A stretch of DNA of 10,054 bases from assembly GCA_013815395.1 (NCBI GenBank), contig JACDGH010000073.1, positions 1 through 10,054 on the forward strand. Reading direction: 5' to 3'. Each line of letters starts with the position of its first letter. Position 1 is the stretch's first letter. Below, piece by piece: positions 1 through 7,253 of this stretch. The position numbers and the translations under genes are program-made. This DNA comes from Parachlamydiaceae bacterium. GTDB taxonomy: Bacteria; Chlamydiota; Chlamydiia; Chlamydiales; Parachlamydiaceae. The notes under the pieces are model-generated. The model was not told the origin of the DNA. It saw only the letters and a program-made list of their open reading frames with translations, and searched no databases.

Positions 1-64
1 CAAAAAAGATGGAGCAGTGTATTTAAAAAATCTAGGAACAATTGTACGCCTATCACAATGTCGA

Positions 65-718
65 TCAGACAGAGACCTTGATAGGGTAGACAAAGAGGTC
101 ACCGTTCTCCCAATTAAATTCAAAAGCCTTCACCTCATCACGACATGCGTAATCAGGAGTTAAGATTTTTTGAGAAATAAGACTTTCTGAACATTTAGCA
201 CCCAAGGAATTAAACAAATTTGGCAGAGTGGGTTGAATAAATTCTTCAAACCAAGTTTGATATAATTTTATATCTTTGTTTTCTATCCAATTGCTTAAAT
301 CTACAATTTCGGTTTCTGCTTTAAGAAAATAGTCGGTAGCAAGCTTAATAGAAAGAATCTTAAAACCACCTATTTTAATATGACCTTTGATAAATAGAGT
401 CCTAAGCTCTTCTATGAATTGTTGGATATCTGCAATAATGTGTTCTAACCCTGCTATGTGTAACATTTTTCCGTGAATAGATACGGAGAAAGCATCTCTA
501 TTTTTATTTATCTTGAGGCATTTCCTTTCTACATCATTATAGGCTTTGCAAAACGCCAACCAGAATAGGTTAGGACTTTCTATGATTTCACTTAAGTCAT
601 TTTTTGAAAAAGCACTTTCAAGGGAAGAAATATCAATAATCTCATCACATGTAACAGATGTTGTTGCGTATCCATAACCAAAACCACCAAATTCTGAGAA
701 ACCAACTGGAAGCCTCAT
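65..718 (-). CDS. Unrecognised 217-residue protein downstream of algH
   Basis: I do not recognise this family. The open frame reaches back to an ATG at 814, but that start lies inside algH. The ATG at 718 is preferred because a GGAG Shine-Dalgarno sequence sits 8 bases before it and only 17 bases separate it from the algH stop, which fits translation from one mRNA. The protein begins MRLPVGFSEFGGFGYGYATT. A glycine- and aromatic-rich start is followed by a mixed alpha/beta sequence with no signal peptide and no membrane segment, so it is probably cytoplasmic. Two cysteines near the middle and two near the end do not form a recognisable metal site. Codon use and AT content resemble the neighbours. 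It is real by spacing and ribosome site; its function is unknown. Confidence 0.7.
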   Translation of the reverse strand: MRLPVGFSEFGGFGYGYATTSVTCDEIIDISSLESAFSKNDLSEIIESPNLFWLAFCKAYNDVERKCLKINKNRDAFSVSIHGKMLHIAGLEHIIADIQQFIEELRTLFIKGHIKIGGFKILSIKLATDYFLKAETEIVDLSNWIENKDIKLYQTWFEEFIQPTLPNLFNSLGAKCSESLISQKILTPDYACRDEVKAFEFNWENGDLFVYPIKVSV

Positions 719-735
719 TCGCAAATCTCCAATAT

Positions 736-1305
736 TTAGTTTACTGAAAGGTCTTCTGGAATCATGGAGAGGGTGGCATATTTGCCGCCCATTTCGCGTA
801 AAAGGGTCGACCAAATTTTATCTGGCGACACATCAAATAAAAGACGGGGAGAAGCCGGATGCAGAAACCAGCTGCCATCAAGAAATTCCCGTTCAAGTTG
901 TCCGCCGCCCCAACCAGCATAGCCGAAGTAAAGATTGATTTGAGGGCCGTTTTCATCGGTAATGGCTTCTTGAAGAAATTGCAAGTCGCCACCCAGGTAG
1001 GCACCTTGGCAAATTTGTAATGTCTGATGAGGAATTTGATCAGAGGTATGTAAAAGCATCATTTGATTGGTCTGCACGGGGCCGCCGGCGCGAATACCGA
1101 CAAAAGGATTTGCTAAGTTGTGGATATTAATAATTTCTTCGGGCAGTTCAAGATCAAGGCTTTTATTGACCACCAACCCAAAGGAGCCATTTGGGTTATG
1201 CTCGCATATTAGGACGACGCTGCGAAAAAAAATGCCCATGTCGATTTCGGGAGTGGCGACTAGAAATGTGCCTTTTTGCAATTGCGAGTAGGGCATATTT
1301 TCCAT
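736..1305 (-). CDS. algH: AlgH/YqgE family protein (UPF0301)
   Basis: This 189-residue protein has the usual length and layout of the UPF0301 (YqgE/AlgH) family. The N-terminal block at residues 12-47 (GTFLVATP, then SVVLICEH, then GLVVNK), the GGPVQ motif at 74-78, the GYAGWGGGQLERE block at 128-140 and the C-terminal segment with WSTLLREMGGKYATLS all match the family pattern. The family is widespread in Gram-negative bacteria. Its molecular function is unsettled: the name comes from an alginate regulation phenotype in Pseudomonas, and no catalytic role is established. The start at 1305 has AGGAG 8 bases upstream, whereas the Met at residue 4 would be too far away. It lies 40 bases behind mlaD with no visible terminator between, so it may be read from the mla transcript, and it is followed closely by an unknown gene. 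Confidence 0.93.
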   Translation of the reverse strand: MENMPYSQLQKGTFLVATPEIDMGIFFRSVVLICEHNPNGSFGLVVNKSLDLELPEEIINIHNLANPFVGIRAGGPVQTNQMMLLHTSDQIPHQTLQICQGAYLGGDLQFLQEAITDENGPQINLYFGYAGWGGGQLEREFLDGSWFLHPASPRLLFDVSPDKIWSTLLREMGGKYATLSMIPEDLSVN

Positions 1306-1345
1306 TTCTCAGGCTCCTCTATATGTTTTACAACGCGTTTTTCCC

Positions 1346-2590
1346 TTAAAAGGCGGGAGGGCAGCAGAGCTGAGGTGGTTCCAGCTCCGTTTGACGTGTC
1401 TGGCTTTCCACAGCTTGAGTATTATATAGTCTAACTTCTTCTTCAAGCATAGTTACACGTCGCATTAGTTCGGAAAAAACTTTTGTAAATTCACGATCCT
1501 GCATGCGATCATTGCAATAAGGATCGTTAGCTGCTTTATCTAATACCATAGAAACGCGAGAAATGGAAGTAGATATTTGATCTATTTCATCATTAAAATA
1601 ATTGCGGAACTCTTGAGGGGTCGATAGCTTTTGTAAAAGATTGAGTCGCCTTGCACGCAACCTTTGCCAACCTTTATCACTACTAAAGAAGAGCCCATAA
1701 TGATTAATATCATCCATGACCGTCTCAAATTTGCTTAATATTGAATTTGTTCTTAGGTAAAGATCATCTTTAAAAAATAAATTGTTAATAGAGCCATTAG
1801 CTTCGCTATACTTGTTAATGAAAGTTTTACCATTTTCTATAAGTTCTTGAGCTTTTATAACAGCAGTATCGATATTATTAATCGCTTTATCAGCATTATT
1901 AAACACTCTATCAACGCCTGCCCAAGAGTTGTTTGCTTTTTGACTGAGAGTATGAATGTTTTCCAAGGTTTCATTAATTAACTGAGGCTTATTAAGGGCA
2001 TCGGTAATAGAGGCGAGATTCGTAGTGGCTGAAGATATATTTTCAATAATATTAGTGCTTATTATTTTTTCTAAAACATTTGACATAAGGTCGAGAGTTA
2101 CTTCAAATTTATGAGAAATTTCTTTGAAGTCTTTAAAAGTATCTTCAATTGAACCTGTTTCAAGCCCATAAAGCACTTGATCGTCAATCTGCTTAAGAGT
2201 AATTTGAGGTAAGGGCGCAAGTGGGGTGATTTCTATATTTTTTTCACCGAGTAGTCCAGAAGTGCGAATGGATATTACATCGCTATTAAATACATTGACT
2301 TTAGAATCAACACGCAATTTGAGTTCGTATAAAAAGATATGTCCATTGGCGTCTTTAAGGCCCTCTCTGCCGAATTCGACTTCTTTAATGGCCACAATTT
2401 CGCCCACTGGTTTGCCAGCATAAGTGACCCTTGTGCCCACAGTGACTTTATCGATATTTGTAAAACGAACAAGCAAAACTTTGCTCTTATCACCCACTCG
2501 AGGATTGAGAAACATCAAAATAAAGATAATTATGCATGTTGCAACAAGTACAAAAAGTCCTATCATTAAATTCTTGATCTGATCGCTCAT
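1346..2590 (-). CDS. mlaD: MCE-domain lipid transport protein, MlaD-like
   Basis: Substrate-binding subunit of an Mla-type phospholipid ABC transporter, anchored in the inner membrane with its MCE domain in the periplasm. A single hydrophobic segment at residues 8-28 has no cleavage site and should act as an anchor. The MCE domain follows at about 38-123, with the typical VRFTNIDKVTVGTRVTYAGK stretch and GLLGEKNIEI near its end. Residues 150-300 are rich in Asn, Ile and Leu heptad-like repeats and look helical or coiled. The last 60 residues include a second helical stretch (MLEEEVRLYN) and a Cys-Cys-Pro-Pro tail. At 414 residues it is much longer than E. coli MlaD (about 180), resembling longer MCE proteins whose helices build a channel. 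The start has AAGGGG 9 bases before the ATG. It is 22 bases behind mlaF. No mlaB or mlaC is in the window. Confidence 0.92.
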   Translation of the reverse strand: MSDQIKNLMIGLFVLVATCIIIFILMFLNPRVGDKSKVLLVRFTNIDKVTVGTRVTYAGKPVGEIVAIKEVEFGREGLKDANGHIFLYELKLRVDSKVNVFNSDVISIRTSGLLGEKNIEITPLAPLPQITLKQIDDQVLYGLETGSIEDTFKDFKEISHKFEVTLDLMSNVLEKIISTNIIENISSATTNLASITDALNKPQLINETLENIHTLSQKANNSWAGVDRVFNNADKAINNIDTAVIKAQELIENGKTFINKYSEANGSINNLFFKDDLYLRTNSILSKFETVMDDINHYGLFFSSDKGWQRLRARRLNLLQKLSTPQEFRNYFNDEIDQISTSISRVSMVLDKAANDPYCNDRMQDREFTKVFSELMRRVTMLEEEVRLYNTQAVESQTRQTELEPPQLCCPPAF

Positions 2591-2612
2591 AATGTGGGGC
2601 CCCTTGATCTAA

Positions 2613-3398
2613 TCACTGATTGGTTGCTAAAAATTCTGGAGTTAATAAGGCATTTTTAAAAAATGCCTGCAGCTGAGGATTTTGTATTTTTAAAAATTCA
2701 TTTTTTGGAGCAATGGCTACAATTTTCCCTTCACTATGGAAGGCTAGACGATCACCAATGACCATTGCCGATTTAATATCATGTGTGACGACAATGCTTG
2801 TTGCTTTAAGTTCCTTCCGGGTGCTATTGATGAGGTCATTGATTTGCATAGCAGTGATGGGATCTAGTCCAGTTGTGGGTTCATCATAAAGAACGATGCG
2901 GGGACGATATACAATAAGACGGGCTAAGGCAGCTCGCTTACGCATCCCCCCAGAGAGGTCGGAAGGCATTTTCTGCTCCGTGCCCTCTAACCCTACCATT
3001 TTAAGAGCCTCAGCAACTCTGTTTTTAATCTCTTTTTCTGATAGATTCTGATCGTGCTCACGCAAATAAAAGGCTGTATTTTCCCCAACATTCATGGAAT
3101 CGAAGAGAGCTGATCCCTGAAAAAGCATGCCCATGCCTTTAACGGATTTAAAACGCTTTTGTTGCGACATTTTAGAGATCCGTTGTCCTTCAACTTCTAT
3201 ATACCCCTTGTCGGGGGCTTCTAAGCCAATAATCTGGCGAAGTAATACGCTTTTTCCAACCCCTGAGCGGCCTAAAATGACTACGGTTTCACCTTCATTT
3301 ACAGATAGGGAAAGGCCTTCAAGCACCTGCAATTTACCATATTTTTTCCAGAGGTCATGGACGACAATCATGGGCTGAGTTTGAGAATTATTACTCAT
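2613..3398 (-). CDS. mlaF: ABC transporter ATPase, MlaF-like
   Basis: Cytoplasmic ATPase that powers the Mla phospholipid transporter. All nucleotide-binding motifs are present and intact: Walker A GRSGVGKS at residues 43-50, Q-loop Gln94 in MLFQGS, the signature LSGGMRKR at 148-155, Walker B IVLYDE at 168-173 with catalytic Glu173, the D-loop GLDP at 177-180, and the H-loop His206 in VVTHD. The LSGGM signature, rather than LSGGQ, is typical of the MlaF/Ttg2A/TGD3 group. The length, 261 residues, is normal. Its ATG overlaps the mlaE stop by four bases (ATGA), so the two are translationally coupled. mlaD follows 22 bases later. Confidence 0.96.
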   Translation of the reverse strand: MSNNSQTQPMIVVHDLWKKYGKLQVLEGLSLSVNEGETVVILGRSGVGKSVLLRQIIGLEAPDKGYIEVEGQRISKMSQQKRFKSVKGMGMLFQGSALFDSMNVGENTAFYLREHDQNLSEKEIKNRVAEALKMVGLEGTEQKMPSDLSGGMRKRAALARLIVYRPRIVLYDEPTTGLDPITAMQINDLINSTRKELKATSIVVTHDIKSAMVIGDRLAFHSEGKIVAIAPKNEFLKIQNPQLQAFFKNALLTPEFLATNQ

Positions 3399-4183
3399 GA
3401 TAGCAACCTATTAATAAAGTCGTTAATTGTCTCATAGGAGCTGTTAAGGCCAAGAGTTAATAAAAAGTTGCCAATCAAGATAATGGAGTAGCAGATAACC
3501 ACGCTATTTGTGGTGGCTCTTCCCACGCCAGCAGCACCCCCAGTTGTACGCATCCCCCTGTAGCAAGAAATGGTAATGATGATTAGTCCAAAAACAAACG
3601 CTTTGGCAATCCCACTAATGAAATCGAATGTTTTAATATTTACAGGCAGAGGATCTAAAAATGTGTTGGGTGCCATACCATAGTAGTAGACGGCAACGAC
3701 ATAGCCGCCAATGATTCCCATGATTGTACTAAAAATGGTTAATAGTGGCAGCATGGATATACCTGCAAGAAAGCGGGGGGCAATTAAATAGCGTAGTGGA
3801 TCGACAGCCATGGATCGCAAAGCATCTATTTGCTCAGTCACTCGCATAGTACCGAGCTCAGCGCACATAGCTGCACCGACGCGTCCAGTGACCATAAAGG
3901 CAGTTAATACAGGCCCTAATTCAACTAGCATGGCTTTTGTAACCATCAAGCCCGTTGCACTGGCCAACCCTTTGTCAGATAGCTGAAAGAATGCCTGAGC
4001 AGCCAGTACCATACCTGTACAAAAGCCTGTAATTGCTACCACAGGTAGTGATAAGACACCTACTTCATACATTTGATTGCGAATTAATGAAAAATGTGGG
4101 GGGCGTCGCAAAATCACCCAAATCACCCTAGCTACAAGTGCTAAGTAGTCGCCCAAAGTAACTAGTAGGTTAAAAAGAATCAC
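3395..4183 (-). CDS. mlaE: ABC transporter permease, MlaE-like
   Basis: Inner-membrane permease of the Mla phospholipid transporter (MlaE/TGD1 family). The 262 residues hold about five to six hydrophobic segments. Family blocks are clear: ELGPVLTAF, VTGRVGAAMCAELGTM and RVTEQIDALRSM at 88-125, PRFLAG at 136-141, and CYRGMRTTGGAAGVGRATT at 207-225. The frame begins with GTG, and the only in-frame codons upstream run to a stop at 4202-4204 without another start, so GTG is taken. I see no good Shine-Dalgarno sequence, which makes the exact start the weakest part of the call. It is the first gene of the mlaE-mlaF-mlaD run, with a 202-base spacer behind it that probably holds the operon promoter. 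Confidence 0.95.
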   Translation of the reverse strand: MILFNLLVTLGDYLALVARVIWVILRRPPHFSLIRNQMYEVGVLSLPVVAITGFCTGMVLAAQAFFQLSDKGLASATGLMVTKAMLVELGPVLTAFMVTGRVGAAMCAELGTMRVTEQIDALRSMAVDPLRYLIAPRFLAGISMLPLLTIFSTIMGIIGGYVVAVYYYGMAPNTFLDPLPVNIKTFDFISGIAKAFVFGLIIITISCYRGMRTTGGAAGVGRATTNSVVICYSIILIGNFLLTLGLNSSYETINDFINRLLS

Positions 4184-4233
4184 AAGAGTGGCCCAAAGGG
4201 TTTATTTATAAAATATATAATAGTGGCAGTTAT

Positions 4234-4300
4234 ACCTAAACGCATTCGAATGCAGGAGATTTCTCTTTGCTAAAAAACCGATTTTCGAATGCGTTTAGGT
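4234..4300. repeat. Perfect 17-bp inverted repeat with 33-base loop
   Basis: The arms are ACCTAAACGCATTCGAA (4234-4250) and its exact reverse complement (4284-4300). The left arm runs into a 12-bp palindrome GCATTCGAATGC (4242-4253). Within the loop, 4252-4258 can pair with 4263-4270 with one bulge, giving a second small hairpin. The element lies between the stop of the BioD-like gene (4386) and the GTG of mlaE (4183). On the minus strand, the direction of both genes, no T-run follows the stem, so a standard intrinsic terminator is not supported. On the plus strand AAAGTTTTT follows at 4301-4309. It could be an operator, an RNA structure in the mla leader, or a small repeated element. Confidence 0.8.
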
Positions 4301-4385
4301 AAAGTTTTTCAGGGCAACCAAAAATCTAATGTCAATCACGATCAATGAGATTGTAAGTGATTATGGGATTACCGTCAAAGTCGAC

Positions 4386-5486
4386 TCAAAATCCGAGTAA
4401 ATCAAAGTTAATATTGGATTCAACAAGATTAATAGCTTGTTGAATCTTAGGTAAGTCTTCTTTGCGGATTTTTGCAATAAAAGATGTAATCATCTTCATA
4501 GCATCATAACTGCAAATAGGAGCATAAAGCACTGGGAGGTCAACCTGTTTAATTTGGTCAATAATGTGTTGGCTTGGAGGTTCCTTACTGGTCAATATCA
4601 TCCCCCCTGCAAAATCGACGCCATCAATTTCCTGCGCTTCAACATGCCGCTGTAATGTTGCAGTAATGATATCTTCGCGGCTGGCTGGTGTAATAATTAA
4701 TTCGTTGGTAGTCATATTATTGCGATAGGCCTGCAGCGAGCTTGCCACTAAACGAGTGCTTTGAAAGTGACGGTAGCGATATTGTTCGCCGGAAATGAGG
4801 GGAGCCTCTAGCAAAAGTTCAAAATCTTTGACGCAAGGCATGCTTAAGAATTCATTGTATGGAATACAGCCAATTAAGGGGATATTCCATTTGGCAAGGC
4901 TTTTGGGGAAATACTCTAAGATCATGTCCCGTTTTTCATTAAGAACTCTATTAAGCAAAACCCCCCGAACTTTAACTCCATATTCTCGGCACATCGCTAT
5001 ATTCATAGCTAATTCATCATGTGCTGAGCCTAGACCGCCGGAGGCAATAATGATCATATCTGTTCCCAAAGCAGCTGCAACTTGGGCATTACTTAAATTA
5101 ATAATCGATCCCACGCCAACGTGTCCAGTGCCTTCAACTACCACGATAGAGTTTTCTTGAGAAATTTTTTTAAAAGAACGAAGAATTTTATTTTCCATCA
5201 CTTTTTCGTCAGCATGTCCATTGAGGAAATCGCGTGTGAATCCGGAAGGGATGATCAAGGGGCTCATATCTTCCCAATCCGCATTTAATTTAAAGTGATG
5301 CTTAAAAAGCATGACGTCCTTATCGACTTTAAGGGTGTCGGAAACCTTAACATGCTGTTGTCCAACAGGTTTGATAAATCCTACAGAAGGGTAGCGCTTT
5401 TGCAAGCCGGAAAGAATGCCTAGACATAATGTTGTTTTGCCTACATTTTGGCCGGTTGCCGCAATGAAAATAGCATTATTTTTCAT
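4386..5486 (-). CDS. BioD-like P-loop protein with DRTGG-type domain (Pta N-terminal region family)
   Basis: The protein has a dethiobiotin-synthetase-like P-loop domain: AATGQNVGKTT at residues 9-19 (Walker A), FIKPVGQQ at 38-44, VVVEGTGHVGVGS at 115-127, and IIIASGGLGSAHDE at 145-158. The second part (about 240-340, with TRLVASSLQAYR, LIITPASREDI, FAGGMILTS and PVLYAP) resembles the DRTGG domain found between the BioD-like and catalytic parts of long phosphotransacetylases. The catalytic PTA_PTB domain is absent, so at 366 residues it is a stand-alone copy of the regulatory half. Stand-alone members of this family exist in many bacteria; their function is not established. It is unlikely to be true BioD because of its C-terminal domain. 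The ATG at 5486 has only a weak ribosome site, but translation from it begins exactly at the first beta strand. It is not tightly linked to either neighbour. Confidence 0.85.
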   Translation of the reverse strand: MKNNAIFIAATGQNVGKTTLCLGILSGLQKRYPSVGFIKPVGQQHVKVSDTLKVDKDVMLFKHHFKLNADWEDMSPLIIPSGFTRDFLNGHADEKVMENKILRSFKKISQENSIVVVEGTGHVGVGSIINLSNAQVAAALGTDMIIIASGGLGSAHDELAMNIAMCREYGVKVRGVLLNRVLNEKRDMILEYFPKSLAKWNIPLIGCIPYNEFLSMPCVKDFELLLEAPLISGEQYRYRHFQSTRLVASSLQAYRNNMTTNELIITPASREDIITATLQRHVEAQEIDGVDFAGGMILTSKEPPSQHIIDQIKQVDLPVLYAPICSYDAMKMITSFIAKIRKEDLPKIQQAINLVESNINFDLLGF

Positions 5487-5508
5487 GGATAGCCATTATT
5501 GTTATAAA

Positions 5509-5569
5509 GGATGTTAGGAATGCTGAAGATTTGAATTGTAGCTGAGCTCTATGTACACTTCTAACATCC
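5509..5569. repeat. 9-bp inverted repeat between fic-like gene and BioD-like gene
   Basis: GGATGTTAG (5509-5517) and CTAACATCC (5561-5569) are exact reverse complements separated by 43 bases. The pair sits in the 131-base gap, 22 bases upstream of the BioD-like ATG. On the minus strand the second arm is followed by only three T, so it is a poor intrinsic terminator. It could be a protein-binding site or a weak structure at the end of the Fic mRNA. Confidence 0.4.
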
Positions 5570-5617
5570 GTCTACGAAGAAAGATGCGAGAAGTATACAG
5601 CTCGAGATTATAATAAG

Positions 5618-7039
5618 TTATATGCGAATAAGAGGAAATGGTTTTATGGTCTGTTCTTTAATTAGTTTAACCAGGTATTCGGAAAATTTTCCAGATTTTT
5701 CCCTGTTGGCATTAAGAGCAAGGGTATACGCCTCATCGTCAGGAATAATGACAGGTTCGTAGCCCCCACGCACAAGTAAAGTATTCATTAGAAGGCGTGC
5801 TGAGCGTCCATTTGCATCTCCAAATGGATGTATACCCACAAGTTCACAGTGAGCCCAAGCGGCTAAAGCTACAGGATGAATATCTTGATCGATGAGGTTT
5901 TTTAAATTAATGGCGAACTTATCCATAAATTGAGGGACTTTATTAGCTTTAATCGGTAAAAAAGCCAGCTTTTTCCATATATTTAATTCTTCATTTGATA
6001 GATATTCCGAAACATGCTTATTTAAAAAAGAATTTTTCGTAACTTTGTTTATTGAATTTTTAAAAGTAGTAATCTCTTTACTTGTAGCACCGTGTTCTTT
6101 TAAATATTTCAACATGCCTTCTTTAGAATGATCCATGTCCCCATCGTGAAATACAGTGACTTCCTGCGATCGAAATTCGCCGACAAGAAAATCTGGAGCA
6201 GAAATCTTGTTAAGTAATATTGAATGTATATCTTTTAAAAATGAAACAATTGAGCTTGGATCTTTTCCAAAAAAGCAGGGATTTCTAAGAACAAGTTGTG
6301 TCATTTTTTCTAAAGCTTTTTTATAGTTTTCTGTAAGTTTTGGATTGATTCCAAGAAGAATGCGTTGTGATGTTAATCCATCATCATTCGGTAAGCCAAA
6401 AATAAATCCCTGAGAATGAAATGCATCATCGGAATAGGCGAGCTTTTCATATCCCTGATCTTTAATAATAGAAGCCATATTGTTGGACATCTTACGGCAT
6501 TTTTTAAGATCTCTTAAGTCGGAAAGATAACATCCTCGATTGCCATTACCCGTCAAAAAAACTTCATTAGCCCTGAAAGCCTCTAAATTCTCGGGAAAAC
6601 TTGTTTTTGGCGAAGCGTTTAAAGGATAAAGATTTTTGGCAGCATCAATATATGGTAAGATAAAATCTGGGGTTGGACTGTGGATTGTCGCATTATAGCT
6701 CGACCAAACATTCTGTTGCTCTTCTATGGAACACGAATTTAAAGTGTTCAGTGTTAAATTATGACAGGCCATTTGACTACTATAATGAGGACCATATTCA
6801 GCTGATAAAGATTTGCTAGAGCCACTCATCTCTGTAATTTCCCTTCCCCCCAAATATCTGGGAGGAAATAAGTCGGGGGAATCTTTACGTTTTTGGGCTG
6901 CAGAAACCGGTGTAACGAGCAGTAATAATCCATAAGCAATCACTTTAAAATTTATACCAGAATTTTTTTTTGCATTGATTTCTAAAGGAAAAAATCTAGA
7001 ACTGTTGTTAGTATTACACAAATTTACTTTAGTAATCAT
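5618..7039 (-). CDS. Fic-domain protein with N-terminal signal or anchor segment
   Basis: Fic enzymes usually transfer AMP from ATP to a target hydroxyl. The active-site motif is HPFGDANGRSAR at residues 404-415, with catalytic His404, metal-binding Asp408 and the Arg residues in place; Ala at the sixth position is tolerated in the family. The preceding helix (WAHCELVGI) and the flap LVGEFRSQEVTVF (285-297) are also typical. Roughly 65 residues between the flap and LPIKANKVP are an enlarged insertion. Residues 31-48 (FKVIAYGLLLLVTPVSAA) form a hydrophobic core ending in a signal-peptidase-like VSAA, preceded by a long polar 30-residue N-terminus, so export or anchoring is likely. The region 50-260 is unrecognised and holds eight or so cysteines. 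The ATG at 7039 has AGGA 7 bases upstream. The extremely AT-rich upstream DNA suggests an accessory gene. Confidence 0.88.
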   Translation of the reverse strand: MITKVNLCNTNNSSRFFPLEINAKKNSGINFKVIAYGLLLLVTPVSAAQKRKDSPDLFPPRYLGGREITEMSGSSKSLSAEYGPHYSSQMACHNLTLNTLNSCSIEEQQNVWSSYNATIHSPTPDFILPYIDAAKNLYPLNASPKTSFPENLEAFRANEVFLTGNGNRGCYLSDLRDLKKCRKMSNNMASIIKDQGYEKLAYSDDAFHSQGFIFGLPNDDGLTSQRILLGINPKLTENYKKALEKMTQLVLRNPCFFGKDPSSIVSFLKDIHSILLNKISAPDFLVGEFRSQEVTVFHDGDMDHSKEGMLKYLKEHGATSKEITTFKNSINKVTKNSFLNKHVSEYLSNEELNIWKKLAFLPIKANKVPQFMDKFAINLKNLIDQDIHPVALAAWAHCELVGIHPFGDANGRSARLLMNTLLVRGGYEPVIIPDDEAYTLALNANREKSGKFSEYLVKLIKEQTIKPFPLIRI

Positions 7040-7253
7040 AATTATATCCTATTTAAAATTTTATTAAAAAATTAATAAAACAATATCCTAGATAAGCAAT
7101 AAAAAAGAAGTTTTTTTAAAAAATTAAATTTTAACTTAAATTTAAATTTTATTATCAGTCAACGCTTTTTAATTAGATTTATGAAATTAATATGATATAA
7201 ATTAAATTTTTATCAGATTTGAATTTTGTTAATCAGGAGTGTTAATTATTTTA
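7040..7253. other. Very AT-rich gene-free stretch upstream of the Fic gene
   Basis: Between the Fic start and the PARP-like relic the DNA is almost entirely A and T, with stretches of TTAAATTT-like words and several short self-complementary runs. It presumably carries the Fic promoter, but there are so many TATAAT-like words that I cannot choose one. I see no gene, tRNA or clear terminator here. Confidence 0.6.

Noticed and set aside
2..166. Plus-strand open frame at the left edge ending at a TAA near 166, reading KKDGAVYLKNLGTIVRLS and onward.
   Set aside because: About 100 bases overlap antisense with the better supported gene at 65-718, no family is recognisable, and its start is outside the window. 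It may be the end of a real gene but cannot be supported.
719..814. Upstream extension of the 65-718 gene to the ATG at 814.
   Set aside because: It would overlap the algH reading frame by 79 bases, while the ATG at 718 has a well-placed GGAG ribosome site.
762..1291. Alternative-frame open readings over algH on both strands.
   Set aside because: They are shadows of the conserved algH frame, with no ribosome sites and low-complexity or unusual composition.
1306..1345. A terminator between mlaD and algH.
   Set aside because: No stem with a following T-run can be drawn on the minus strand, so co-transcription remains possible.
6587..6604. TSFPEN in the Fic protein (residues 146-151) as a Fic inhibitory motif.
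   Set aside because: It matches the (S/T)xxxE(G/N) pattern but contains a proline where a helix is needed and lies over 250 residues before the active site.
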